Shown here: piece by piece, positions 45,934 through 55,600 of the stretch
Numbering within the stretch: the stretch's first letter is position 1
Layout: each line of letters opens with the position of its first letter
NCBI GenBank assembly: GCA_905478335.1
Contig: CAJQIC010000016.1
Location: forward strand, 1 to 64,000
Direction of reading: 5' to 3'
Source of the DNA: an uncultured Bacteroidia bacterium
Lineage (GTDB): Bacteria > Bacteroidota > Bacteroidia > NS11-12g > UBA9320
Length of the DNA: 64,000 bases
Made by a program: the position numbers and the translations under genes
The notes under the pieces: generated by a model
The model's database searches: none
The model's input: only the letters and a program-made list of their open reading frames with translations
What the model was told of the DNA's origin: nothing

Positions 45934-46689
45934 TCAGCGTGCGTCAGGAACTGTATTTGTCGCTACCTTTTTGAGTTTTATAAAGCCGACTGCGTGTAAG
46001 ACCCTCATAATAAGATAAGTGGGGTCGATCTCAAACCAACGTACGCCAAAATTCGCATTAGAACCATTTTTGTGATGGTTGTTGTGATAGGCTTCACCCA
46101 TCATCAAGAAGTCAAACGGCAATAGGTTTTTTGATGTGTCTTTTAACTTGAAGTTTACGTAGCCGTATATGTGTGCATACCAGTTAATAATTACACCATG
46201 TATTGGTGCCATAAAAAAGGCAATAGGAAGGAATAACCATTGCCACCACGCGGTAACAAAAAAGGCAAAGAAGGTTACGTAAACTGCTGCCCAAGCAAGC
46301 CTAGAAATACGAGAACTGGCCATTTTGTCAAACCATAGCCATTGCGGGACGTTCTTTGTAAACTTTTCATCAACTTGAACCAACTGTTTGTTTATTTCTT
46401 GGTATTTGTTTTTTGTTCGCCACATCATGGCAAGCAACGATTTGTCAAACTTCGGTGAATGTGGATCTTTTTCAGTATCAGCATAAGCATGATGCATACG
46501 GTGCATTATGCCGTAACCATAAGCACTTAAATAATTAGCTCCTTGAAAAATCCATGTTAACACAAAAACAACTTTTTCAGCTGGTTTGGACATGGTATAC
46601 ATTTGATGTGCTGCATATCTATGAAGGAAGAATGTCTGAAAAAACAATCCTCCATACCACAAAATGAGCATGAATATAATTACGGTCAT
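45934..46689 (-). CDS. Acyl-CoA / fatty acid desaturase
   Basis: A 251-residue membrane-bound di-iron desaturase with the three histidine boxes HRYAAH, HRMHHAY and HNNHH, plus hydrophobic helices. It introduces a cis double bond, probably at delta-9, into acyl chains and thus adjusts membrane fluidity. The N-terminus lacks the longer front segment seen in some delta-9 desaturases, but the boxes are complete. It follows queE by 47 nt and is probably cotranscribed with folD and queE. Confidence 0.92.
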   Translation of the reverse strand: MTVIIFMLILWYGGLFFQTFFLHRYAAHQMYTMSKPAEKVVFVLTWIFQGANYLSAYGYGIMHRMHHAYADTEKDPHSPKFDKSLLAMMWRTKNKYQEINKQLVQVDEKFTKNVPQWLWFDKMASSRISRLAWAAVYVTFFAFFVTAWWQWLFLPIAFFMAPIHGVIINWYAHIYGYVNFKLKDTSKNLLPFDFLMMGEAYHNNHHKNGSNANFGVRWFEIDPTYLIMRVLHAVGFIKLKKVATNTVPDAR

Positions 46690-46736
46690 TTATTACTTTT
46701 TTTATCCTGTTTATTATGGATTGTTCATCGACGTAG

Positions 46737-47333
46737 TTAATCTACGCCTATATATTTATGTGTCTGAAGGCATATGTGCCAATCAGTGTTTTCTAATACA
46801 AAGTCTACAATTAAAGGGTGCATTTGTTCATTTTTACTCCATTCTGGTTGCAAAAAAAGTAAACAGTTGTTGTTGACTTCTTTTTGAAATGATTTTGCCC
46901 ATTCAAAATCAGATTTGTTAAACACCACCACTTTTAATTCGTTTGCCATCTGTGCACAGGAATCAACAGGGGCTTTAAATTTTTTTGGACTGAAGGTTAC
47001 CCAGTCAAAAGAACCTTTAAGTGGGTGCGCACCTGAAGTTTCGATATGAACACGTTTTCCCGTTTTTTGGATTGCTGATGTCAATGCAGTTAAATCATAC
47101 ATCGCAGGTTCTCCGCCTGTGATAACAACAATGTTGCAAGGATAATTGGCCGCCTCTTCCGCCAATTCTTCTGGCGTCAAAAGTGGATAACCCTCTGCAT
47201 CCCAACTCTCTTTTACATCACACCAAACACACCCAACATCACATCCTGCCAGACGAATGAAATACGCTGCATGTCCGGTATATTTTCCTTCACCTTGAAT
47301 GGTGTAGAACCGTTCCATTACAGGCAGTTTCAT
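46737..47333 (-). CDS. queE: 7-carboxy-7-deazaguanine synthase
   Basis: A radical-SAM enzyme that converts 6-carboxytetrahydropterin to 7-carboxy-7-deazaguanine on the way to queuosine tRNA modification. The 198-residue protein has the variant cluster motif CDVGCVWCD and the QueE N-terminus YTIQGEGKYTGHAAYFIRL. The motif VITGGEPAMYD is the glycine-rich SAM contact. No other queuosine gene is adjacent. It starts 1 nt after folD ends. Confidence 0.93.
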   Translation of the reverse strand: MKLPVMERFYTIQGEGKYTGHAAYFIRLAGCDVGCVWCDVKESWDAEGYPLLTPEELAEEAANYPCNIVVITGGEPAMYDLTALTSAIQKTGKRVHIETSGAHPLKGSFDWVTFSPKKFKAPVDSCAQMANELKVVVFNKSDFEWAKSFQKEVNNNCLLFLQPEWSKNEQMHPLIVDFVLENTDWHICLQTHKYIGVD

Positions 47334-47334
47334 A

Positions 47335-48210
47335 CTAATTGCTAAACTTAAGGTTGTGTGACTTCAATGTGTTTTGCATCAAACCAATTATTGTCATTGG
47401 TCCAACACCTCCAGGTACAGGAGTAATGTATCCAGCCACTTGCTCTGCAGATTCAAATTCAACATCTCCTTTTAATACATAACCTCTTGGTGTGTCAGCA
47501 TCGACGCGCGTAATGCCAACGTCAATTACAGTCGCTCCAGGTTTTACCATATCGCCTGTAACAAACTCAGGTATGCCTAAGGCAACAATTAAAATGTCGG
47601 CAGATTTTGCGTAAGAAGCCAAATCTACCGTTCTGCTGTGACACAAGGTTACTGTGCAGTTTCCAGGATTTCCACTTCGAGACATTAGGATGCTCATAGG
47701 ACGACCTACTATATTACTTCTTCCAATAACCACGCAATGCTTGCCACTGGTTTCAATTTCGTACCTTTCTAGTAATTGGATAATGCCGTAAGGCGTAGCG
47801 CTAATAAAGGTGTCTTGTCCTTTTGTAAGTCTTCCTACACTTACATCATGAAAGCCATCAACATCTTTAGTTGGGTCAATTGCTTGAGTCACCTTATGCT
47901 CAGAAATATGTTTAGGAAGTGGTAATTGCACGATTAAACCATCAATACCGTCGTCGTTATTAATTTCTTCTATTTTAGCAAGTACGTCTTCCTCAGAAGT
48001 TGATTCTGGTAAACGTATAAGCGTAGAGCTAAATCCTACCTTTTCACATGCCAATTCTTTGTTTTTGACATAGGTTTTACTTGCACCATCTTCGCCAACC
48101 AATATGGCCACCAAGTGTGGCGGTCTTACGCCTTTGTTTACAATAGCTGTAACCTCTTCCACTATTTCAACTTTTATCTGATCTGCGACCTGTTTTCCTT
48201 TTAGTAACAT
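47335..48210 (-). CDS. folD: Bifunctional methylenetetrahydrofolate dehydrogenase/cyclohydrolase
   Basis: A one-carbon enzyme of about 291 residues that interconverts methylene- and formyl-tetrahydrofolate. Seen are TYVKNKELACEKVG with the catalytic Lys and Tyr (YxxxK), QLPLPKHI, VDGFHDVSVGRL, the NADP motif GRSNIVGRPMS, and PVPGGVGPMTI. The ATG at 48210 is preferred, since a longer frame from 48246 adds a 12-residue stretch not expected in FolD. It heads the operon folD-queE-desaturase. Confidence 0.95.
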   Translation of the reverse strand: MLLKGKQVADQIKVEIVEEVTAIVNKGVRPPHLVAILVGEDGASKTYVKNKELACEKVGFSSTLIRLPESTSEEDVLAKIEEINNDDGIDGLIVQLPLPKHISEHKVTQAIDPTKDVDGFHDVSVGRLTKGQDTFISATPYGIIQLLERYEIETSGKHCVVIGRSNIVGRPMSILMSRSGNPGNCTVTLCHSRTVDLASYAKSADILIVALGIPEFVTGDMVKPGATVIDVGITRVDADTPRGYVLKGDVEFESAEQVAGYITPVPGGVGPMTIIGLMQNTLKSHNLKFSN

Positions 48211-48325
48211 AGTTGTCAATCTAATTTTGTCGGCAAAAGTAGGCATATAGGAATAACTACGTTTACTATTCCAACGAATTAATGAGCTACTTTGTACTTA
48301 CATTTATTGCAAGCGCGTTGTATAT

Positions 48326-49027
48326 ATGATTAAACGAATAGCGTATATATTTTTACTGGTTTTTTTGGTCTTCATTTCTGTAATGGAAATGGGCTGTCGG
48401 AAGAATGCAATTGAACCAAAATCGAATGACTTTGGGTACGGATATTTTCCGTTGAGTGTTGGAAGTACCTGGATTTACCAAGTGGACTCTATAGACTATG
48501 ATGCGTTTGGAAAAACCATTGATACGTTTCGGTTTCTGGTCAAACACCAAATTGTTGATAGCATTGTAGACAACCAAGGCGTGCGTGGGAGCATTGTAGA
48601 AGTGTCTCGCACAGATTCATTAACTGGCCCATTTGTCTTTGATCGAAACATGGTGAAAAGAATCACAGAATTCAGAGCTGAGGTATTAGATTCTAATGTT
48701 CGTGTTATAAACTTGGTATTCCCACCGACCTTGTACAAGTACTGGGATGCCAATGTATTCAACACAAAAGACAAAGAAGAATATGAAATTTTAGAAGAAA
48801 TATCGACCGAAATTATTGATACTACACAGTATATGAATACCTTGCACGTTGTTCAACGCGATGAGGCATTCAAAACACTGCGCAACTTCGGTATTGAAAA
48901 ATACGCAAAGGACAAGGGATTGATTTACGCAAGACAAATATTTTGGACAAAAAAAGCCATAGGGGATACCACTGAAATTCCTGAAGGTTATGATTACACC
49001 TATACACTAAAGTCGTTTGAAAAATAA
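48326..49027 (+). CDS. Paralogous lipoprotein 1 of a four-gene coupled cluster
   Basis: A 233-residue lipoprotein with signal MIKRIAYIFLLVFLVF ending EMGC. The hallmark near residue 40 is GYGYFPLSVGSTWIYQVDSI, followed by DTFRF. The same hallmark recurs in the next three genes, so they form a family. The middle has FPPTLYKYWDANVF, shared with gene 4 as FPVKARVFWDGNQL. The last 11 nt overlap the start of gene 2. I do not recognise the family. I infer a periplasmic or outer-membrane beta-rich protein. No catalytic residues are evident. Confidence 0.8.
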   Translation: MIKRIAYIFLLVFLVFISVMEMGCRKNAIEPKSNDFGYGYFPLSVGSTWIYQVDSIDYDAFGKTIDTFRFLVKHQIVDSIVDNQGVRGSIVEVSRTDSLTGPFVFDRNMVKRITEFRAEVLDSNVRVINLVFPPTLYKYWDANVFNTKDKEEYEILEEISTEIIDTTQYMNTLHVVQRDEAFKTLRNFGIEKYAKDKGLIYARQIFWTKKAIGDTTEIPEGYDYTYTLKSFEK

Positions 49028-49676
49028 AGTCGTTATAAGCTTATTATTTGGATTGGTTGTCAGCCTGGTGTTTATGTCTTGTGAAAAAGATATTGCCATA
49101 CCACGGTATTCGAGTTTTGGCGATGATTATCTGAAGATAAAGGAAGGAACAACGTGGTTGTATCAGATTGATTCAGTAAAAGTGGATTTGATTGACCCTA
49201 TACAGCATCACATGTATTATCAGAAAGAAGTGGTCAGTAAGGTTGAGATTACGCAACGTAACGCAACCTATACCATTGACGTCTATCGGAGCCACGATTT
49301 AGCATTAGATTACAAAAAGACCGAGGTGTATACGCTTCAACTATATAATGACCGAGTTGTTCATATGGGCAACGACTACAACATTATCGCTTTAACTAAC
49401 CCTTTAGAAGCAGGTACCAAGTGGTATAATCTGAACAGTACTTGTTTAAATGCGCAATCTGTCATTGATGAACATTTGGATCAATACACACACAATGCAC
49501 AAACCTATTATGACATCATGGATGTGACTCATTATGACTATCACCATAATGATATTTCTCAGTCCCATAGGTCGTATTATGGCAAGGAGGTAGGCTTGAT
49601 TTATGAGATGCGTTACGATCGTTTAAGAAATTCAAAAACGACTATAACAAAATCGCTTTTATCCTATGCGTATTAA
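49017..49676 (+). CDS. Paralogous lipoprotein 2 of a four-gene coupled cluster
   Basis: A 219-residue lipoprotein with signal ending FMSC, followed by EKDIAIPRYSSFGDDYL. The hallmark is KEGTTWLYQIDSV. It starts with TTG at 49017, inside the end of gene 1. The closest relative is gene 3, which shares EKDVAIP, a TGCYYNQ-like middle (here NSTCLNAQ), and C-terminal GKEVGLIYEMRYDRLRNS. Its last 11 nt overlap gene 3. The TTG start and nested arrangement suggest that translation depends on termination of gene 1. Function unknown. Confidence 0.8.
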   Translation: MKNKVVISLLFGLVVSLVFMSCEKDIAIPRYSSFGDDYLKIKEGTTWLYQIDSVKVDLIDPIQHHMYYQKEVVSKVEITQRNATYTIDVYRSHDLALDYKKTEVYTLQLYNDRVVHMGNDYNIIALTNPLEAGTKWYNLNSTCLNAQSVIDEHLDQYTHNAQTYYDIMDVTHYDYHHNDISQSHRSYYGKEVGLIYEMRYDRLRNSKTTITKSLLSYAY

Positions 49677-50334
49677 AAATGCATTTGGGTTGCTTCTGGT
49701 TTGTTTATTGTTTGTCTCTTGCGAGAAGGATGTTGCCATACCTCAATACATCGGGTTTGCAGACAATTATTTGTCGATGAGAGTGGGTTCGGTATGGGTG
49801 TATCAAGTTGATTCTGTTTACAGAGAAACCGCGAGACCTGACAAGGTTAAACAATATTTTGAAAAGCACGTAATTGTTGATTCTGTGTTAGACAAGCGCA
49901 TATTAACATACCGTATAGAGGTTTTACGGAGTGATTTTATTGATACTGATTTCGAGAATTTCCGTAACTACGAAATTCTGTTGACAGACAGTACAGCGAC
50001 ATACAGAGGTCCAAAATTGACGTACCTCATGCTTAAAAAACCAATGGCATTGAATCAAAAATGGCACAACGGGCATACAGGTTGTTATTACAACCAGGGT
50101 AAGGTGATTGACCACCAATTAGAAAAGGAGTTAGGCGGAGAAGTTTTCCAAGACGTACTTGAAATTGAGCATTGTTCATTTTATGTATTTGACCAAAACC
50201 ATGGTCATCGTGGCATATATGGCAGAAATGTAGGACTAGTTCAAGAATATTTTTATAGTGGTACATATAACCGACTTGCCCGTAGTTCGACGTTAAATTC
50301 TACCTTACGAACACTACAGACATATGAATATTAA
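49666..50334 (+). CDS. Paralogous lipoprotein 3 of a four-gene coupled cluster
   Basis: A 222-residue lipoprotein with signal MRIKNAFGLLLVCLLFVSC and EKDVAIPQYIGFADNYL. The hallmark is VGSVWVYQVDSV. Two cysteines (TGCYYNQ and EHCSFYV) and a His-rich NHGHRGIYGRNVGLVQE are near the C-terminus and correspond to a similar stretch in gene 2. The ATG at 49666 lies within the last codons of gene 2 (TATGCGTATTAA). The last 11 nt overlap gene 4 in the same way. It is closest to gene 2, suggesting a local duplication. Function unknown. Confidence 0.8.
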   Translation: MRIKNAFGLLLVCLLFVSCEKDVAIPQYIGFADNYLSMRVGSVWVYQVDSVYRETARPDKVKQYFEKHVIVDSVLDKRILTYRIEVLRSDFIDTDFENFRNYEILLTDSTATYRGPKLTYLMLKKPMALNQKWHNGHTGCYYNQGKVIDHQLEKELGGEVFQDVLEIEHCSFYVFDQNHGHRGIYGRNVGLVQEYFYSGTYNRLARSSTLNSTLRTLQTYEY

Positions 50335-50971
50335 ATATATCTTTTTGTTTGTCATTATTTCTTCTTGTAGAGAAGTAGAAGAACCTACAAGCATTGGATA
50401 TGATTACTTTCCACTTGCCATAGACAATGAATGGATATACAAAGTCGATTCTATTCATTTTGACGATTTCACGCAGCAAGTTGACACATATTCCTATTGG
50501 AGAAAGGAAGTAATAACCAGCATAGCAGACATTACCAGCGAAACAGATCGATATTATGTCGATGTTTTATTCCGAACCGATTCTACAAACTGGCAGTATG
50601 TTCAAACCATGTTGGTCTATAAAAACGACATCCGGGCAGTGCGTTCAGTAAACAATCAACCCATTGTTCATCTTTTATTTCCGGTGAAAGCAAGGGTGTT
50701 CTGGGATGGCAATCAACTGAACAATTTGCCAGAAGATCGATTTCGGTATATCGATACACATAAAAGTAAAGCTACGTTGCTTGACTCATTTGCAAACACC
50801 GTGTTTGTTCAGCAAGCATTTGATACGTCCATCATAGAGGATGACATACGCTGGGAATTGTTTGCTGAAAATGTTGGCTTGGCCGAAAGACAAATTGTTT
50901 CAATAGAAAAACAGCAAGGAAAGCGCAAAGGCTTTGATTTGCGTTGGACGTTAAATTCATTTACTAAATAA
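50324..50971 (+). CDS. Paralogous lipoprotein 4 of a four-gene coupled cluster
   Basis: A 215-residue lipoprotein with a short signal (MNIKYIFLFVIISSC). The hallmark is GYDYFPLAIDNEWIYKVDSI, then DTYSYW. It is more like gene 1 than genes 2 and 3, as shown by the shared FFPL-type hallmark, VFWDGNQL, and C-terminal RWTLNSFTK compared with YTLKSFEK. The ATG lies in the end of gene 3 (ATGAATATTAA). The S8 peptidase gene starts 7 nt after its stop. Function unknown. Confidence 0.8.
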   Translation: MNIKYIFLFVIISSCREVEEPTSIGYDYFPLAIDNEWIYKVDSIHFDDFTQQVDTYSYWRKEVITSIADITSETDRYYVDVLFRTDSTNWQYVQTMLVYKNDIRAVRSVNNQPIVHLLFPVKARVFWDGNQLNNLPEDRFRYIDTHKSKATLLDSFANTVFVQQAFDTSIIEDDIRWELFAENVGLAERQIVSIEKQQGKRKGFDLRWTLNSFTK

Positions 50972-50978
50972 ATATAAG

Positions 50979-52658
50979 GTGAGGATATTTACAGGAGTAC
51001 TCTTAGTTGTTATGTCGACTTTGAGCTATGCAGGATCTAAAACTACATACCATTTTTTTGTTCAATTTCATGATAAGGGGCTTAACTACGTCGAGATAAA
51101 TAAACCTGATTCCTTTTTGTCTGCAAGGGCGTTAGAACGAAGAAGTCGATTAGACATACCGGTAGATTCCTTTGATTTACCCGTGACCGAAGCATATATA
51201 AACAACATTCGAAAACCCTCCATTCAAGTGCGGTATGTTTCCAAATGGCTTAACGGCGCAGTCATTTCTACTGCTTCTATGGATACAGCATGGCGTTTAA
51301 AGATTAAGTTTTTTGTAGACGATGTGGTGTATTTGGGCAAAAGCATAGAAAAAACGAACAGGTCTGGAAGACAGGAGGAGTTGGCTCAGAACGATTCGTT
51401 TAAGAATCAATATGGAGATGGTTATCGACAGTTAGACATGCTAAAAGGAACCGATTTGCACAAAGCGGGGTTTCTTGGAGAAAATATGATAATTGCCGTT
51501 TTTGACGCAGGTTTTCGCAAAGTGAATGAACTGAGCTTGTTTGCAGAATTGTTTAAAAATGAGCAAGTTATCTACACAAAAGACCTGGTTGACCTAGAAA
51601 GGAATGTGTACGACGATGACGATCACGGACTGCATGTATTTGGCTGTATGGCAGCCAACAAACCTTCTAAGATGATAGGAGCGGCACCTGCTGCAGAGTA
51701 CGTATTGATTCGCACAGAGTCTAATACATATGAAACTTGGTTGGAGGAACTGAATTGGGTGCGCGCCGCTGAAATTGCAGATTCAATGGGCGTTGACGTG
51801 ATTAATTCATCTTTGGGTTACAACCATTTCGATGAAAAACGCTTAAATCATTCTCATGCGGATTTAGATGGTAAAACAACATACATCAGTCGAGGAGCAG
51901 CCATTGCAGCCACACGTGGTATGCTTGTGGTCAATTCTGCGGGTAACGATGGGAACAAAAGTTGGGGGAAGCTGGACTTTCCTGCTGATGTCGAAGACAT
52001 ACTTGTCGTAGGAGCGGTGGATCATAGTTTAGATGCACCAGCTTTTAGCTCGCCAGGCCCAACATCAGATTTCAGAATTAAACCGGATGTTGCTGCTTTG
52101 GGCAAGCAAACCTTCGTTGCAACGACGTATGGTATTGGTACTGGATACGGAACGTCGTATTCTTCTCCGATTATCGCAGGCTTGGCTGCGTCCTTGTGGG
52201 GTGCCAATACGACACTTACACCGCTGGAAGTCAAGGAGATAATAAAGCGTAGTGGCCATTTGTTCTATAACCCAGACAACGTCATTGGCTATGGTGTACC
52301 AGATTTTGATTTGGCTTTAAAAATGACTGGGAAACATCCCTCATTTGATTATGCAACAAGGCAGCTTATAAGCTTCAGTAAAACATCATATGCGCATGAA
52401 GAATCGGTAAGTATCTATGCGCCTAGCCATACGAAAGGGTATTGTGCTGTCAAGCAGCAAAGACGATTCCTGTTTTTCAAATACTATAAAACACGGTCCA
52501 CATCCGAGTGTTCAATAGGCAGTAAAGGTTTTGGAAGAATGCATGTGTTGCTGTATAACATTCCAAATGGTAAAAAAGTAACGCTATCTTTTTATGCCGA
52601 AAACGAAGAAGGGGAGAAGACGATAATTCAAGAGATGCAGGGCAAATTGAGTGATTAG
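50979..52658 (+). CDS. S8 family (subtilisin-like) serine peptidase
   Basis: A 559-residue secreted protease that starts with GTG at 50979, 7 nt after lipoprotein 4. It has signal peptide MRIFTGVLLVVMSTLSYA, then a prodomain-like part (FLSARALERRSRLDIPV). The subtilase triad follows in the order Asp (VFDAGF), His (DDDHGLHVFG) and Ser (GTSYSSPIIAG), with the oxyanion Asn in NSAGNDG. The first Asp is in DAG rather than the usual DTG/DSG. The C-terminal beta region (SFYAENEEGEKTI) lacks a clear T9SS sorting signal. Operon position suggests a link with the four lipoproteins, perhaps as their processor or as a partner. This is inference. Confidence 0.9.
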   Translation: MRIFTGVLLVVMSTLSYAGSKTTYHFFVQFHDKGLNYVEINKPDSFLSARALERRSRLDIPVDSFDLPVTEAYINNIRKPSIQVRYVSKWLNGAVISTASMDTAWRLKIKFFVDDVVYLGKSIEKTNRSGRQEELAQNDSFKNQYGDGYRQLDMLKGTDLHKAGFLGENMIIAVFDAGFRKVNELSLFAELFKNEQVIYTKDLVDLERNVYDDDDHGLHVFGCMAANKPSKMIGAAPAAEYVLIRTESNTYETWLEELNWVRAAEIADSMGVDVINSSLGYNHFDEKRLNHSHADLDGKTTYISRGAAIAATRGMLVVNSAGNDGNKSWGKLDFPADVEDILVVGAVDHSLDAPAFSSPGPTSDFRIKPDVAALGKQTFVATTYGIGTGYGTSYSSPIIAGLAASLWGANTTLTPLEVKEIIKRSGHLFYNPDNVIGYGVPDFDLALKMTGKHPSFDYATRQLISFSKTSYAHEESVSIYAPSHTKGYCAVKQQRRFLFFKYYKTRSTSECSIGSKGFGRMHVLLYNIPNGKKVTLSFYAENEEGEKTIIQEMQGKLSD

Positions 52659-55600
52659 TTCTTAATCACTTTTTGCCAGATAAATTCGTTGTCAATTTCG
52701 ATTTTAAACCAATAAAAACCAGAAACAAGGTGGGTTACGTCAACCTCAACTGACTTGCTGTATTTTACGTCTATGGACTCAATCATTTTGCCGCTTGCAC
52801 CAAACACTTCAACCGATTGAATCGAATTGTTTTGGGAAGAAATGAATAGGTAATCATCCGTAGGATTTGGGTATAGTTGTATGCCATACGATTGAATCAT
52901 AGGTGCTGAGCTATGATAATCAACTACAAATGAGCCTTTTATGGTGTCATTGGACTTTACTTGATCAATACCTAGTCTGCTAATCAAATACATGTCGTAA
53001 GTTCCAGGAGTTGTAGGTTCAAAAGTGCTGTCGAATCCAACAATTTCAGAACCAGCTGAATCAAGTGAAATATTTCTATTTGAATTGTACAGCTGTGTGT
53101 TATTCAACATAATAACAAACGAGACACCAAATTCATTTGGTTGAGCGCTGTCTCCTAAGTTTTGGAATTGTCCTTTTGGTGCATAGGTTCTATTCGCAAA
53201 AACAAGGGAATCTATTTCTGGATATACAAAGGCCACGGGGGCAATGTCGTTTTGTAGAGAAACAAAGAAATCGCGCTCTAATTCATTGTCTGAAACAATT
53301 TCATCATCCACGTTTTGAATCGTTACCTTCATCTTTATTTTGCCGGTAATCAAAGGCACAAAAGGCAAAGGTTTAATCTCGATAGATGTTTCAGATTGTA
53401 AGACAGTTATAGAGTCAGAAATGCGATACACTTCAGAACCATTGTTATCAAACGTTACGGTGTAATAAACAGGGTTGCTAATATCATTTAAGCCCGAGTT
53501 AACAATACTAAATGAAGGGAATACCGTATCAATATTCAGTTGATACACTTGATTAAGCGTAGGTGCGTTAATATCCCCCAAGGAAATCGAATTTTTTGCT
53601 GATGCATTAAAGTTTGTCTTTAATGTATCATTGCTTGCTTCACCGTCTGTTGGAAGTTTAATAAAACATACCGCGTTATACGCATCCTTGATGTTAAAGA
53701 ATACAAACTCCGGGAATCTTACGTCGGTACGATTATCGATGGCCAGCGTGCTTCCTAAAGTAGTTGAATCATAATATACCTCAGCTCCTGTAGAATTAAC
53801 TATGCGATAAAACAATTGAGCAGTGGCAGGAACAATGGTGTTGCCCGTATTTACAACAGATACTTTAGGACTTATCGTATCACCCCTTAAGTATAAAGAA
53901 TCCTTAACAGGGTCCTTTATGGCTACCAATGCAAGGTCCGTCTTTGTTTTAATAAAGAACTGCGTAGAAATCCGATCATTTGTCGTGTCTTGATCACCAG
54001 CAATCCAAGTCTTCGCATCAAATGTTAAAGTCTGCGCGTTGTTTGGGACTTTAAAGTCTTTAAACAGTGCTTGTATTGTGCTGAACTTAGGAAGAGGTCG
54101 TATAACCGTATCCCGATAAATCACCGAACCAGATTCATCAGTTATTGCGCACGTGACAACAGTGGAGTCTTGGTCACCCAATCCAAAATTTCGGTAATTT
54201 AGATAAGGCCGGAAGACTTGATTTCTTTCGTAAATAGAACTGTCTCTTGGGCGTATCACAGAAACAATCCCTAAGTCGTTGCTTCTAACAACTTCGACCG
54301 TGACGCGAGCAGTGTCATTGACAGGAAAACTATCAATGGTGTTCCAGCAGAAGACTTCAAATATTACGTCACCAGCAAAAGGTATAGTAACAGAATCGAA
54401 GGCAAGGATTTGACTTCCTCCGCCTAGCAGGCTGATTGTTTGGGTTTGCTCTTTGGCTATGTTGGTGTCTTGCCGAATTCTTGAGGTAACGCGTATATTA
54501 GATTGATCTCTCGATCCAAAGTTTACCATCCGTACCGTAGGACTGACTTTATCTTTGTTTAGCTCATAGCGTGTGCCTGCAACGGGTTCAAAGAAACTCT
54601 CCACCTGTATATCGTAATTTACATAAATGCTGAAATCGATGGCTAGGCTGTCGTTTTCAACCGCAAGATCTCCCGACAACTTGGTGTACACCAGCATACG
54701 CAAATCGCCATAATTTCCTAAAGAAAATGGTTTGTCAAATGTAATTTCTATACTATCCTCAGCGTCGAGTGTGATAATCTTAATGCTCTTGTATATCACA
54801 TTATTGAACTGGTCAAGAACTTCGCAAACAACATCAAACGGATTGTTTTGATCTCTTACGCCATAATTATACACGATGGCTTTTGGCCTTACGCTATCAC
54901 CAATGCTGAATTCAAACGTATCTAAATCTGATGGATAAGTAATGCCTAGTACTGCTACGTCATGTGCAATTTGGATTCTAGGCTGAATATCAAAATTAAA
55001 GTCAAATCCCGGTGAAAAAGACGTCCAGTTTGTGTCTCTTGCAGGTGCAGCAAAATAAAACACCCCAGGCCTAACGGGGGTTTCAGCTTCATAGTTGAAA
55101 GCAATATTCTGTGTGCCTAGCTGACGAATTCCCACAAAATAACCGTCTCGAACTTGCACTTTAGGTAAGACAGGTTGGATATATTGACCTCCATTACTCA
55201 ATAATGTATCTGACGTGTATATTTCCTTTCCAGGTCCACCATTGGAATCTTCTTGCCATATACCAAGCATAAACGGTTGGCCAGACGACGAGAAACCAAT
55301 CTTAATCTGATTAATGTAGTTACTATCGGTATAGTATTTTGCAATAAAATCACCAGAACTTCCATTAAACCCAATGCCAAACGCGGCATTTGTAACGAAG
55401 GGATTGTTATGGCTTAGTACGTTGTGTGAAATCTTTCTTACAAAAACGGTGGTGTCATCTAAGTTATACGGATCGCCAACACTGCGTACGGTTAAAGTAT
55501 CAACGCCTTTGTTCTTAGGTTTGTAAGTATGTGAAAACAGCATTTTGTCACTGAAGGTAGCCAATGTATCTACATATACGGTATCCCTGAAAGTATTGGC

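Noticed and set aside
48290-48325. TACTTTG as a promoter -7 box upstream of the lipoprotein cluster
   Set aside because: It is one base short of TAnnTTTG and has no matching -33 element.
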